Positions 1 through 8,555 are shown, counted from the first letter of the stretch. The stretch: DNA of 64,000 nucleotides from Natronorubrum aibiense (GCF_009392895.1 NZ_CP045488.1:3038001-3102000), one strand, 5' to 3'. Notes: a model not told the origin generated them from the letters alone. A program made the numbers and translations.

Positions 1-1
1 C

Positions 2-469
2 CGCCGGCGCTATCTCGTTCGATACTCGCTGGTCGCCGCACTGATCGTCGCGGCCGTCTTCGCCGTGACGCGAGTGACTGTTCTCGAGCGCTGGTATCTC
101 GCCGCAATCGTCTTCGCGGCGGTGCCGCCAGCGGCCCACCTCAAGTACGTTCATCTCGGATACTACGTCGGTGACGACCATCTGGTCATCCGGCGTGGTT
201 TCTGGAAGCGCCGAACGACCGTGATTCCCTACTACCGAATCCAGACGGTCTCGACGCGACGGTCGATCTTCCAGCGCCGTCTCGGGTTGGCCTCGCTGGT
301 CGTCGACACTGCGAGTTCCCAGACGTTCGTCTGGGAGACGCCGACGATCTACGACGTCTATCTCGAGGACGCTCGAGACGTAAACAGTACGGGCCGTAGA
401 CGCCTCCAGTCGGCGCTTCGCGAACGCGCACACGATGACGACCTCGGGCTGTCGGCCGACTTCACCTGA
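2..469 (+). CDS. PH-domain (YdbS-like) membrane protein, C-terminal part
   Basis: The reading frame is open from the first bases of the window, so the gene begins upstream and only its 3' end is visible. The first ~45 visible residues are two hydrophobic stretches. They are followed by a bacterial-type PH fold (DUF304/YdbS family): a Gly-Tyr-Tyr-Val strand, then IRRGFWKRRTTVIPYYRIQ, then a VVDTASS strand. In this family the domain follows paired membrane helices and probably binds lipid or protein at the cytoplasmic face. No function can be assigned. An internal GTG at 65 is unlikely to be the true start because it would fall within the hydrophobic region. Confidence 0.75.
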   Translation, partial: RRRYLVRYSLVAALIVAAVFAVTRVTVLERWYLAAIVFAAVPPAAHLKYVHLGYYVGDDHLVIRRGFWKRRTTVIPYYRIQTVSTRRSIFQRRLGLASLVVDTASSQTFVWETPTIYDVYLEDARDVNSTGRRRLQSALRERAHDDDLGLSADFT

Positions 470-523
470 GTCCGTCGCGGGGTTTTCGGTGGGTTTTACC
501 TGACACGCCCCAACGGCTCACCT

Positions 524-1942
524 ATGGGTGACGAAGACACGGATTACCGTATCGAGGAGGACAGTCTCGGTGAGATGCAGGTTCCGACGGACGCCTACTG
601 GGGCGCACAGACCCAGCGTGCGATCCAAAACTTCCCTATCTCGGGAATCACGTTCAGTCGCCGCTTCGTCCGCGCGCTCGGTGTCGTGAAAAAGGCCGCC
701 GCACAGGCCAACCGCGACCTCGGACTGGTCGACGACGACGTTGCGGAGGCCATCATCGAGGCCGCAGACGAGGTCATCGCTGGCGAACACGACGAGCAGT
801 TCCCAGTCGACGTCTTCCAGACCGGTTCCGGCACATCCTCGAACATGAACGCAAACGAGGTCATCGCCAACCGTGCCGCCGAACTCATGGGTGCGGAGAT
901 CGGCGACCGCGTCGTTCACCCGAACGACCACGTCAACTACGGCCAGTCGAGCAACGACGTCATCCCGACCGCGATGCACGTCGCCGCCCTCGAGGCCGTC
1001 GAGAAAGACGTCATCCCAGCCCTCGACACGCTGCGTGAGGCACTCGAGGAGAAAGAGGAGGAGTTCGACGACGTCGTCAAGACCGGCCGTACGCACCTGC
1101 AGGACGCGACGCCGGTCACGCTCGGCCAGGAGTTCGGTGGCTACCGCACTCAGGTCGAGAAGGGACTCGGTCGCGTCGACAACGCTCGCGACCACCTCGC
1201 CGAACTCGCCCTCGGCGGCACCGCGACCGGGACGGGACTCAACACCCACGAGGAGTTCCCCGGCCGCGCCGCCGAATACATCACCAAAGAGACCGGCGTC
1301 CAGTTCCGCGAAGCCGACAACCACTTCGAAGCCCAGGCTGCCCACGACGCCATGTCCGAGGCCCACGGCGCGCTCCGCGTCGTCGCCGGCTCGCTGAACA
1401 AGATCGCTAACGACCTGCGCCTGCTCGCCTCCGGTCCGCGCAATGGCCTCGGTGAGATCGAACAGCCGGAAAACCAACCCGGTTCGTCGATCATGCCCGG
1501 CAAGATCAACCCCGTGATCGCCGAAGCCGTCAACCAGGTCCACAAGCAGGTCGTCGGCAACGACGCCGCCGTCTCCGCCGGCGCAGCCGAGGGTCAGATC
1601 GACCTCAACCTCTACAAGCCCGTGCTGGCGCACAACTTCCTCGAGTCCGCCGAACTGATTTCGAACTCGAGTCAGGTCTTCGCCGAGCGCTTCGTCGCGC
1701 CGCTCGAAGCCAACGCGGAGTACTGCGCCGAGCAGGTCGAGCAGTCGATGGCGATGGCGACGTCGCTGAACGTCCACATCGGCTACGACAAGGCCAGCGA
1801 GGTCGCAAAGACCGCGCTCAAAGAGGGCAAGACGGTCCGCGAAGTCGTCCTCGAGAAGGGCTACCTCGACGAGGACGAAGCCGACGAAGTGCTCGACCCT
1901 CGCAAGATGGCCCAGCGCGGTATCCTCGGGCAGGACGACTGA
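524..1942 (+). CDS. fumC: Fumarate hydratase, class II
   Basis: This 472-residue protein should interconvert fumarate and malate in the TCA cycle in the cytoplasm. It shows the fumarase/aspartase superfamily signature GSSIMPGKINP near residue 320, with the catalytic Ser loop, and a TGSGTSSNMNANEV block near residue 105. Length and collinearity match class II fumarases throughout. Aspartate ammonia-lyase shares the signature, but the HPNDHVNYGQSSND block and overall length favour fumarase. The ATG follows the upstream stop by 54 nt, so it is probably transcribed alone. A large imperfect palindrome lies just downstream (1975-2035). Confidence 0.96.
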   Translation: MGDEDTDYRIEEDSLGEMQVPTDAYWGAQTQRAIQNFPISGITFSRRFVRALGVVKKAAAQANRDLGLVDDDVAEAIIEAADEVIAGEHDEQFPVDVFQTGSGTSSNMNANEVIANRAAELMGAEIGDRVVHPNDHVNYGQSSNDVIPTAMHVAALEAVEKDVIPALDTLREALEEKEEEFDDVVKTGRTHLQDATPVTLGQEFGGYRTQVEKGLGRVDNARDHLAELALGGTATGTGLNTHEEFPGRAAEYITKETGVQFREADNHFEAQAAHDAMSEAHGALRVVAGSLNKIANDLRLLASGPRNGLGEIEQPENQPGSSIMPGKINPVIAEAVNQVHKQVVGNDAAVSAGAAEGQIDLNLYKPVLAHNFLESAELISNSSQVFAERFVAPLEANAEYCAEQVEQSMAMATSLNVHIGYDKASEVAKTALKEGKTVREVVLEKGYLDEDEADEVLDPRKMAQRGILGQDD

Positions 1943-2294
1943 CTCGAGTCACCGCCGCCGACTGAGACGGTCTGCTGTACCGATTTACCGGTGCGACCGC
2001 AGAGCGGTCGCGGTTGCACCGGAAATGACGTACAGGGTCCGTATGAAACGAGCACCGGTTCGACTGTCACGTACCATCTTTGTTACATAGACGCGAGTGG
2101 CAACTACAGCCGTTTCCGTCGTCGACACTGATGACAGCTACCGATGAATACGATTGTGAGTAACTAGCGAATACAGGCCTTCTTTTTTCCCAGATCGTCG
2201 ACGCCAAATCAGCACAGTGGAGCCGAATCAGGCGCGATTTCGGCGTAATAAAAGAACCCAAGCAGTTTTGATGGATGCTCGCGTCAGATGAAAC
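1943..2294. other. Spacer between fumC and the small zinc-finger gene
   Basis: Apart from the palindrome at 1975-2035 I see no gene. A T-rich stretch lies at about 2179-2187. A TATA-like AT-rich sequence at about 2246-2255 may serve the gene that starts at 2295. Confidence 0.5.
1975..2035. terminator. Nested imperfect palindrome downstream of fumC
   Basis: An outer pair CTGTAC (1975-1980) / GTACAG (2030-2035) encloses CCGGTGC (1988-1994) / GCACCGG (2016-2022). A perfect 8-bp inner stem GCGACCGC (1993-2000) / GCGGTCGC (2004-2011) has a 3-nt loop; it shares two bases with the middle arm, so the two pairings compete. It begins 33 nt after the fumC stop codon. It could be an RNA 3'-end structure, but there is no strong T-tract immediately after it. 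Confidence 0.4.
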
Positions 2295-2528
2295 ATGCAC
2301 ACCTGTCGTAACTGCAACCAGTCCTTCCAGACCGAACTCGCCCTCGAGTTACACCGAGACACGTGTACGAAAGGACAACTATTCTGTCAAGTCTGTGGCG
2401 ATCGATTCCGAGAAGGCGACGCAACGCAGGATGGCTGGCATTACGAGTGTCCATCCGAGGACTGCGAGGGAGAGGGGCTCCAACAAGACCTGTATCGCGT
2501 CGAAGACGTACGCACGGCGACCCACTAA
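2295..2528 (+). CDS. Small double zinc-finger protein
   Basis: A 77-residue protein with two putative zinc-binding units. The first is CRNCNQSF followed by an H-x4-C pair, resembling a C2H2/C2HC finger (residues ~4-24). The second is CQVCGDRF followed by HYECPSEDC (residues ~32-56). Small zinc-finger proteins of this size are common in haloarchaea and are mostly uncharacterised; nucleic-acid or protein binding is the usual guess. The ATG at 2295 lies immediately before the first finger, and no longer in-frame start is convincing. Confidence 0.75.
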   Translation: MHTCRNCNQSFQTELALELHRDTCTKGQLFCQVCGDRFREGDATQDGWHYECPSEDCEGEGLQQDLYRVEDVRTATH

Positions 2529-2955
2529 TCGACCAGCGAACTTGACGTAGGGCTCTTTTCGTCTGTTCCCTTGAGGCGAGCGCAGTTGTAGTGGTCGAAG
2601 TTGCCGTTGGGTGGTCCCGCTCTCATCTCGATCCCCATCATTTCGATATAGCAATATAGAGTATACCTGTTTGTTGGCGCTCGAATCAGCTGCCGAGGTA
2701 ACGAGTTGTGCACGTTTCAGACCAACCCGAGAGTGCCGAGAGTCTCACTGACCGATTGCCTGCGCGGTGCGTGCCCTCGGAAGCCGATCTACGCGTCGAG
2801 CGCACGGCCATCGACAGCGTATCTGCTGTACGGACTCACTGCGGTCCCTCCCGATCGCAAACGGTTACGGACCATCAACTATCCGGACAATCTCTTAGTG
2901 ACCTAACTAACGACTATGTATGCCGTTCCCATAGCACTCGCCGAAGGTGTTCCCT
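2529..2955. other. Gene-free spacer
   Basis: About 430 nt with no convincing coding sequence on either strand. Short open frames exist but lack haloarchaeal acidic composition. An AT-rich patch at about 2640-2680 could contain promoter elements. No tRNA-like T-loop was seen. Confidence 0.45.
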
Positions 2956-3549
2956 ATGAGCGACCAACAGATCCCCGGATACGCGTACGGCGACGAGTCC
3001 GTCCCCGACGCGCCGATCAGTACCGAGGAGCTCGACCACCTGAAGCAGTCCGTGATGTGGTCTGCGGACGACGACGACGCGCTTCAGCAGGCAGGAGACG
3101 TCCTCGAGCCACAGATCGACGAGATTTTGGATACCTGGTATGGATTCGTCGGCGACCACGACTTCTTGCTCCATTACTTCACCGACGTCGACACCAATGA
3201 ACCGATCGACGAGTACCTAGACCGTGTTCGTGCCCGATTTGGACAATGGATCCGAGACACGTGCGACACCCCTTACGACGAGGCGTGGCTCGCCTACCAA
3301 TTCGAGATCGGCCGCCGACACCACCACACGGGCAAAAACGAGGCCGACGACGTTTCTGCGGTCCCACACATCGACTTTCGCTACGTGAACGCGTTCATCT
3401 ACCCGATCACGGCGACGATCCGCGATTTCCTCGAGAACAGTGACCACTCCAGAGCGGAGATCGACGACATGTACCACGCGTGGTTCAAATCCGTCGTCCT
3501 GCAAGTGACTCTCTGGAGCTATCCGTATATTCCCGACGACGAGTGGTAA
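2956..3549 (+). CDS. Protoglobin family heme protein
   Basis: This 197-residue protein matches the single-domain archaeal protoglobins. These bind heme b and ligands such as O2, CO and NO through an extended globin fold. The diagnostic stretch is EIGRRHHHTGKN (residues ~117-128), containing the proximal histidine near 122. A VPHIDFRYVNAFIYPI helix follows, and a conserved WYGFVGDHDFLLHYF segment lies at ~61-75. I prefer the ATG at 2956 over the in-frame GTG nine bases upstream. There is no attached signalling domain, so it is not a globin-coupled sensor. Gas binding or nitrosative/oxidative protection is inference. Confidence 0.88.
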   Translation: MSDQQIPGYAYGDESVPDAPISTEELDHLKQSVMWSADDDDALQQAGDVLEPQIDEILDTWYGFVGDHDFLLHYFTDVDTNEPIDEYLDRVRARFGQWIRDTCDTPYDEAWLAYQFEIGRRHHHTGKNEADDVSAVPHIDFRYVNAFIYPITATIRDFLENSDHSRAEIDDMYHAWFKSVVLQVTLWSYPYIPDDEW

Positions 3550-4074
3550 CGAATAGGTGTGGACTCGAGAGCAGACGCCGACCGACCCGCACTTGTTCTA
3601 CCACACCAGTCTCGATCGCCTTGCCACTCGGGGTGTGTTCGAGTCACACACCTCTTGATAACTCGCCGCCATTCGTGATAGGTGTCAGACAGCTAATGCC
3701 GAGTTTCGGTGATATCTGTAGCCCTGTTTCCGGCACGTGACCCCTAGGGGTTACACCTCGAGAGTGGCGTTCAAATGTTCCGGATAGTTCCTCCTGATCA
3801 ACACGAATTCGAGTCTCCGCTACTGACCAGCGCGGGTTGGAATGCACTCAGCAATTGATTGGTTTCGATCACGATTGGTCGAATCGGGATTCCTCGACTG
3901 TTGCCGCTACATATTTTTAGATGTGTATCAAGGACTATACTGCACTATTTTTTGGGCCTGGAAATCAGGATAAGCTATACTGACCGGCCAAATTGGAGTG
4001 CCATAGATCAAAATAAATGCCCTTATTTGTGAATGTAGGATATATTGAAGTGTCTTCGCTGTGAGCACCAACGT
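3550..4074. other. AT-richer spacer upstream of the recombinase pair
   Basis: About 525 nt without a convincing gene. From about 3860 to 4070 the sequence is markedly more AT-rich than its surroundings. A near-perfect palindrome at 3737-3754 is listed separately. The composition shift next to a recombinase would suit old integration or a regulatory region, but no element ends were found. Confidence 0.5.
3737..3754. repeat. 18-bp near-perfect palindrome centred on CCCTAGGG
   Basis: The sequence GTGACCCC-TA-GGGGTTAC is symmetric with one mismatched pair and contains a CTAG core. It is preceded by C, giving CGTGACCC, an 8-mer that also opens the inverted repeat on the other side of the recombinase (5643-5660). 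It may be a protein-binding site; function unknown. Confidence 0.4.
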
Positions 4075-4464
4075 ATGGCAGCCGACGACCGTGTCGCCGT
4101 GAAGACGTACGTCCCACGGTACCAGAAAGAGCGCTGGCAGGCACAGGCCGACAACCTCGAGATGAGCCAAAGCGAGTTCGTCAGAACGATGGTCCAGGCA
4201 GGTCGACAGGAGTTCGAGATCCCATCCGGTCACGCCGACACTGCGTCTTCGACCAGCACTGCAGCAAAGGCCGACAACGAGTTCGCGGATCGAATCCTCG
4301 AGGTGCTCGACCGAAGGGGCGCGCTCGGCTGGGACGACCTCGTCGAGGCACTGGTCGACGACGTCGAAGCCGAACTCGACGCGGAACTCCAGCGGCTGCA
4401 AGACGAAAACACGATCCGATACAGCGGCCGCGACGGCGGCTACGTCCTCACAACCGATGACTGA
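4075..4464 (+). CDS. DUF5805-type DNA-binding partner of recombinase
   Basis: A 129-residue protein beginning MAADDRVAVKTYVP. Residues ~5-45 look like a ribbon-helix-helix unit (a strand VAVKTYVP followed by two helices with SQSEFVRTMV). A Ser/Thr-rich linker leads to a C-terminal winged-helix-like part (ILEVLDRRGALGWDDLVEAL...YSGRDGGYVL). It overlaps the downstream tyrosine recombinase by 8 nt, so the two are co-translated. From memory, this family commonly sits beside chromosomal haloarchaeal recombinases. It may load or regulate the recombinase; that role is inference. An in-frame start 30 nt upstream looks less likely. Confidence 0.75.
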   Translation: MAADDRVAVKTYVPRYQKERWQAQADNLEMSQSEFVRTMVQAGRQEFEIPSGHADTASSTSTAAKADNEFADRILEVLDRRGALGWDDLVEALVDDVEAELDAELQRLQDENTIRYSGRDGGYVLTTDD

Positions 4465-5491
4465 GCACAAGCAACAGCCGAACACGGTCGAGTACTTCCT
4501 GCAGGACATCGAACACCACGGCCGCAACGAACGAACCGCAGCGGCCTACGAGCGCGTGCTCTCGGAGTACGAGACGTTCCTCGACGAGCGATTCGACAAG
4601 ACACCACCTGCAGCGAGCTACAGGGACTGTATGGCGTGGGTGCACGACCTTCGGGCCACCCACTCCGAAAGCACCGTCGCGACGTATGCGTCGTATCTCA
4701 ACCGATTTTACAGCTATCTCGAGCGAGTCGGACACACCGAGGAGAACCCGATGACGGTCGTCCTAGAGGAGATGACCGAATCGATCGAATCGAACCCGAC
4801 TCGGCGCGACGTCACGTTGTCCGAGATGCGTTCGTTCGTCGCTGCCGTTCGTCATCCGCTTCACCGAGCGATCGTGACCACGCTGTTGAAAACCGGGATC
4901 CGGGCCGGCGAACTCTGTAATCTCGATCTGATCGATCTCAACCTCGCACACGAAGCCCAGACGTGGCAGCCACGAGCCCACATTGCGGGTCGTCCGGACT
5001 CGCTGTTTATCGCGACCGAACACACATACGGGCGCGAATCCGGCGGCGAGCGACGCACGGCGTCGAACAAGCGCAAACGCGAGACCGTCATTCCCGTCGA
5101 CGAGGAGCTGAAAACGGCGCTCGTGCGGTGGCTCGCCGTGCGACCGGATACGCCACAGCGAGCGACCGGGGCAGCGTCGGAGCCGCTGTTCGTGTCGACG
5201 GCCGACAACTGGGGACAGCGCCTGACCCCGAACGTCGTCCATCACGTCGTCGAACGGTACGCACGAGAGCGCGGCTGGTATCGGACCGGTGGTGGCGCGG
5301 CCGAAAACGTCACGCCGCACTATTTCAGACACTTCTTTACGACACACCTGCGGGATCGAACCGGCGACCGCGGTATCGTCCAGTATCTCCGGGGTGACGT
5401 CGCCAGCGACGTGATCGACACCTACACTCACAACTGGGGTGATCGCGTCCGAGAGACGTACCTCGAGCACATTTACTCCGTTGCCGAGTAG
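4457..5491 (+). CDS. Tyrosine recombinase / site-specific integrase
   Basis: A 344-residue XerC/D-like recombinase. The N-terminal SAM-like core-binding domain spans residues ~8-100 (TVEYFLQDIEHHGRNERTAA). The catalytic domain has Arg149 (KTGIRAGELCNL), a basic Lys stretch near 205-209, the H-x-x-R pair His288/Arg291 (HYFRHFFTTHLRD) and nucleophile Tyr323 (DTYTHNWGD). The usual LGH box before the nucleophile reads LRGD, so the expected third histidine is missing. No neighbouring att duplication or phage genes were found, so this may be a resident chromosomal recombinase rather than one on a mobile element. It is translationally coupled to the preceding gene. Confidence 0.88.
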   Translation: MTEHKQQPNTVEYFLQDIEHHGRNERTAAAYERVLSEYETFLDERFDKTPPAASYRDCMAWVHDLRATHSESTVATYASYLNRFYSYLERVGHTEENPMTVVLEEMTESIESNPTRRDVTLSEMRSFVAAVRHPLHRAIVTTLLKTGIRAGELCNLDLIDLNLAHEAQTWQPRAHIAGRPDSLFIATEHTYGRESGGERRTASNKRKRETVIPVDEELKTALVRWLAVRPDTPQRATGAASEPLFVSTADNWGQRLTPNVVHHVVERYARERGWYRTGGGAAENVTPHYFRHFFTTHLRDRTGDRGIVQYLRGDVASDVIDTYTHNWGDRVRETYLEHIYSVAE

Positions 5492-5892
5492 CGACGGAAG
5501 TTTGCGTCGCGTCGCCGTTCGTTCGTCCGATTCGGGTACGAATTTACAACTGCTGTACTCGTTTTGTTTGTCGGAACTCGACCCGATAAACAACATAACG
5601 ATATACAAAATTTGGCTAACGGATCATCCGCAATCACGTCGCGTGACCCGTTTTGGGTCAGGTCTCAGAGACAGCGCGCTCACGCCAGCGTAGTCACGGG
5701 TGTGAGTGCAGTGGCGACTCCTCGAGTCACTGGCCACGACAACAGTGTCGTCCGGACCACGCTGTGAGACGGGACTCCGCCAGCCGAATGGATGGCTAGA
5801 TCGACAACTCGAGTGCGACACCCGCCCGTGTTCGGTGGGATTGCGCCGCTACATGTCCGCGCGAGGGATCTTTGATGAAAAACAACACCGCG
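5492..5892. other. Spacer downstream of the recombinase
   Basis: About 400 nt without a convincing gene. It is AT-rich in its first ~130 nt and contains the perfect inverted repeat at 5644-5660. The next gene is on the minus strand, so this is a convergent intergenic region. Confidence 0.45.
5644..5660. repeat. Inverted repeat TGACCC-N5-GGGTCA
   Basis: Perfect 6-bp arms TGACCC (5644-5649) and GGGTCA (5655-5660) are separated by GTTTT. It lies 153 nt after the recombinase stop. The arm-spacer-arm architecture resembles recombinase or dimeric repressor sites. The shared CGTGACCC 8-mer with the palindrome at 3737 is suggestive only. Confidence 0.4.
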
Positions 5893-6828
5893 TTACTGTT
5901 CGACCGTCAGTTCCGTCTCGAGGTCGGCGCCGTTCAACAGCGAGCGAACGGCCCTCGTCGTGTCGGTCAGTTCCGGCGCACTCTCGAGTAAGACGGTCTC
6001 GCTGGGAAACAACTGCTCGCCGAGCAGTAGGCCGTGGTCTCGAGCTGTCGAGCCCGTCACAGTAAGATAGACGCCGAGTCCCGTGTCGGCGATGGCGGCC
6101 TCTTCTTCGCGGCCATCTTCGGGATAGACGAATCGAACCCCGTTGAGCGTCCGCGTTCCAACGACGGCCTGCACGAGCCGTTCGTACCGGGGTTCGATAC
6201 ACAGCGGGCCGTCGTACTGTTCGAGGAAGGCTCGATCGAGCGAGCCAGCCGACGGGGCGACTTCCGGAGTCGCCATTAACGTGTGATAGACTGTGTCACC
6301 GAGACCTGTGATGACGCGGACGTCGGTATCGGAGGGATTGATCCGGGCGTTGATCGCTTCGATCGTGTCGAGTGGTTCCGGACGGAGTTCGACGACTTCC
6401 TCCAGAATGAGGTCGGCGCTGTCGAACCCGAGCGCGAACTCGTGGGTTCGAAGCGCTCGAAACGGCTCCTCGCGGCCGATCAACTGGATCGCCGCATCCT
6501 CGGGAACGTCCTCGACGCCGTCGAGCGGAATCGTGACGCTATCGAAGACGATCCGCCGTGGTTTGCCGGCGCGATCGTCCCGCAAGAGCGTGTACTCGGG
6601 TTCGGTCGGATTATCGACGGAGCTGTAGGTGGCGAGACGATGGTAGACATCCTTGTTCGCATCGCTTTCCGGCTCGATCGTTCCCTTCGTAATCGCCTTC
6701 TCGTGACGCAGTGTGGATGTAATGTCGTCTGCGAGATCGGGAACGTCGAGCCGACGTGCGAGTCGATCGAGCACCGACTCGAGTGGTCGTCCTTTTCGTG
6801 GAACCGCGATCGGGATCGTCTCGCCCAT
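5893..6828 (-). CDS. Divergent HisG-like (ATP phosphoribosyltransferase fold) protein
   Basis: A 311-residue protein that I relate to HisG by pattern. It opens with IPIAVPRKGRPLESVLDRL, matching the HisG N-terminus (…IA-P-KGRL…). A SADLILEEV segment (~137-145) aligns with the domain-I end, and GPLCIEPRYERLVQ (~207-220) with the second-domain strand. GLGVYLTVTGSTARDHGLLL (~250-269) aligns with the HisG PRPP-binding loop (D-x-V-x-TG-x-T-L…NGL). The TG-S-T core is kept, but the acidic residue before it reads Tyr-Leu-Thr. No other his gene adjoins it, and hisF lies 15 kb away. It could be a paralog with another substrate or a regulatory relative; activity is unknown. Confidence 0.6.
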   Translation of the reverse strand: MGETIPIAVPRKGRPLESVLDRLARRLDVPDLADDITSTLRHEKAITKGTIEPESDANKDVYHRLATYSSVDNPTEPEYTLLRDDRAGKPRRIVFDSVTIPLDGVEDVPEDAAIQLIGREEPFRALRTHEFALGFDSADLILEEVVELRPEPLDTIEAINARINPSDTDVRVITGLGDTVYHTLMATPEVAPSAGSLDRAFLEQYDGPLCIEPRYERLVQAVVGTRTLNGVRFVYPEDGREEEAAIADTGLGVYLTVTGSTARDHGLLLGEQLFPSETVLLESAPELTDTTRAVRSLLNGADLETELTVEQ

Positions 6829-6888
6829 CGACCGATTCTCGACCGGCGACGGATAAACGAGTTCCGTTTCGGAAACGCCAACGTCGGC

Positions 6889-8532
6889 TTAGTTCGAGAA
6901 CATCGATCCGAGCTGGTCGCGCCAGTCCTGAATGTCGGTGACATCCGCTCGCACGTCTTCCAGTTCGTCTTCGACGGTCTCGAGGTCTTCCTCGACACCG
7001 TCGATGTCGTCTTCGAGGTCCTCGACATCGTCCGTGAGGTCGGTCACATCCTCCTCGAGCGCTTCGACGTCGTCGTCGACATCCTCGAGCTCGTTTTCGA
7101 CGGTCCCGAGGCGACCCTCGGTGTCGTCAACGCGGTCGTCCATCGCATCGAGGTCGTCCTCGATCGTCTCCAGATCGGCCTTCACGTCCTCGATGAGTTG
7201 CTTACCGGTGCCGTGGTCCTCGAGGAACTGCTCGAGTGCGTTGGTGTAGGCAGCGACTTCCTCGACGCGCGATTGGAGATGCTCGACTTTCGCGATGTCG
7301 GGGCCGGCCGGCTCGAGGTCGAGTGCCGACCGGAGCAGGTCCCGTTCGTCTTCCTCGAGGTCCGAATCGCGAAGTTCGGTCACGAGCTGGTCGACGACAG
7401 AACCCTCGACCGCCGCCGCTTCGGGCTCTGGCTCGGTGACTGCGTCGTCGGACTCGGCCGATTCGTCGGTGTCCGTTTCTGAATCTACAGCTACGTCGTC
7501 GGACGCCGTCGACTCGTCGACCTCCGGTTCCGCCTCGTCGTCCTCGAGCGACTCCTCGGCAGTGTCGTCAGCGTCGTCGACTGCGACTGCCGAATCGTCC
7601 TCGGAAGTTTCGTCCTCGGTGCCATCGTCGCCGCGCTCGATCTCGTCGTTGACCCCGTCCGTTTCGTCGTCAGCACCTGTTGCTTCATCGTCTTCGTCGG
7701 CTGCCGACGGCTCGAGGTCGAGATCGATGTCTTCGTCGGTGGCAGCCTCGGAATCACCGTCGTCGCTGTCGTCGTCCTCGAGCCCCGCCTCGTCCTCGGT
7801 GTCATCGTCGCCGAGTTCGATCTCGAGGCCGGAATCTTGCTCGGCGTCCGGCACGTCGTCTTCGCCGAATCCGAGGTCGATGTCCGGCGTGTCGTCGTCT
7901 TCGTCGGCTTCATCGTCGCCGACCGGATCCGGTTCCGCGTCGACGTCCTCGAGGTCGAGGTCGAGATCGAGTCCGCCGTCGTTCTCGTCGTCATCCTCGT
8001 CTTCCACCGCTGCATCGTCCGTAGCCGTCGTTTCGTCCTCGAGTCCGGGGACGGTGTCCGACTCGCCCGAAATCATGTCCTTGACGGGCTGGTTGCGGTC
8101 GTTTTCGACGATGTTGCCGATGACATCGTCGTCGAGTGCTTCGGCGTCGGAACCGCCGTCGCCCTCGGAGCTGACCTCGACGATCGTCGGCTCCGTCATG
8201 AACGGTTCCGCCTCGCTGTCGTCGTCGATTCGAATGCCGTATACGGTTACGAGCGACTCGTCCGGTTCGATCCGGCCGGTGAACTCGACGTGGTTGTCCT
8301 GAAACGCCGTCCAGTCGTCGCTGTGATAGTCCGGATGGAAGCCGACCTTGTCCATCGGAAACGAGCCGGGAATGTCTTCGGAGAGTCGGAACGCGACCTG
8401 TTCGTCGTTGTCCGACTCGATCTCGAAGCGGATCGCGGGGACGGGAAACTCGTCCGCCGTGAACGTCTTCTGGACGGAGAGGCCATCGGCACTGACCTCG
8501 ATAACGTCGTCCGTATCAGCGGTGGTACTCAT
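6889..8532 (-). CDS. Very acidic coiled-coil protein with N-terminal beta domain
   Basis: A 547-residue protein of unknown function. Residues ~1-115 form a compact, beta-rich domain (VSADGLSVQKTFTADEFPVPAIRF…VEFTGRIEPDESLVTVYGIRID). Residues ~120-380 are an extremely Asp/Glu-rich, low-complexity linker. Residues ~395-545 are heptad-like coiled coil with repeats of the type VEALEEDVTDLTDDVEDLEDD. No membrane segment or signal peptide is visible. The start ATG at 8532 sits 27 nt from a TATA box (8556-8563), indicating a leaderless mRNA. It could be a structural or scaffold protein. Long open frames on the opposite strand are artefacts of its GAC/GAG codon bias. Confidence 0.8.
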   Translation of the reverse strand: MSTTADTDDVIEVSADGLSVQKTFTADEFPVPAIRFEIESDNDEQVAFRLSEDIPGSFPMDKVGFHPDYHSDDWTAFQDNHVEFTGRIEPDESLVTVYGIRIDDDSEAEPFMTEPTIVEVSSEGDGGSDAEALDDDVIGNIVENDRNQPVKDMISGESDTVPGLEDETTATDDAAVEDEDDDENDGGLDLDLDLEDVDAEPDPVGDDEADEDDDTPDIDLGFGEDDVPDAEQDSGLEIELGDDDTEDEAGLEDDDSDDGDSEAATDEDIDLDLEPSAADEDDEATGADDETDGVNDEIERGDDGTEDETSEDDSAVAVDDADDTAEESLEDDEAEPEVDESTASDDVAVDSETDTDESAESDDAVTEPEPEAAAVEGSVVDQLVTELRDSDLEEDERDLLRSALDLEPAGPDIAKVEHLQSRVEEVAAYTNALEQFLEDHGTGKQLIEDVKADLETIEDDLDAMDDRVDDTEGRLGTVENELEDVDDDVEALEEDVTDLTDDVEDLEDDIDGVEEDLETVEDELEDVRADVTDIQDWRDQLGSMFSN

Positions 8533-8555
8533 GAGGCCAACGTTACCACACCATT

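Noticed and set aside
518-1777. Long minus-strand open frame opposite fumC (419 codons)
   Set aside because: It is antisense to an unmistakable fumarase. Its Val/Arg/Asp-rich sequence is the mirror of GAC/GAG-biased codons.
3550-5892. Integrated plasmid or provirus around the tyrosine recombinase
   Set aside because: Only the two-gene pair is present. No direct-repeat att sites, tRNA target, replication or virus genes were found.
6283-8302. Plus-strand open frames of 399 and 335 codons opposite the HisG-like and coiled-coil genes
   Set aside because: Low-complexity Ser- or Val/Arg-rich translations are the expected shadow of acidic repeats on the minus strand.
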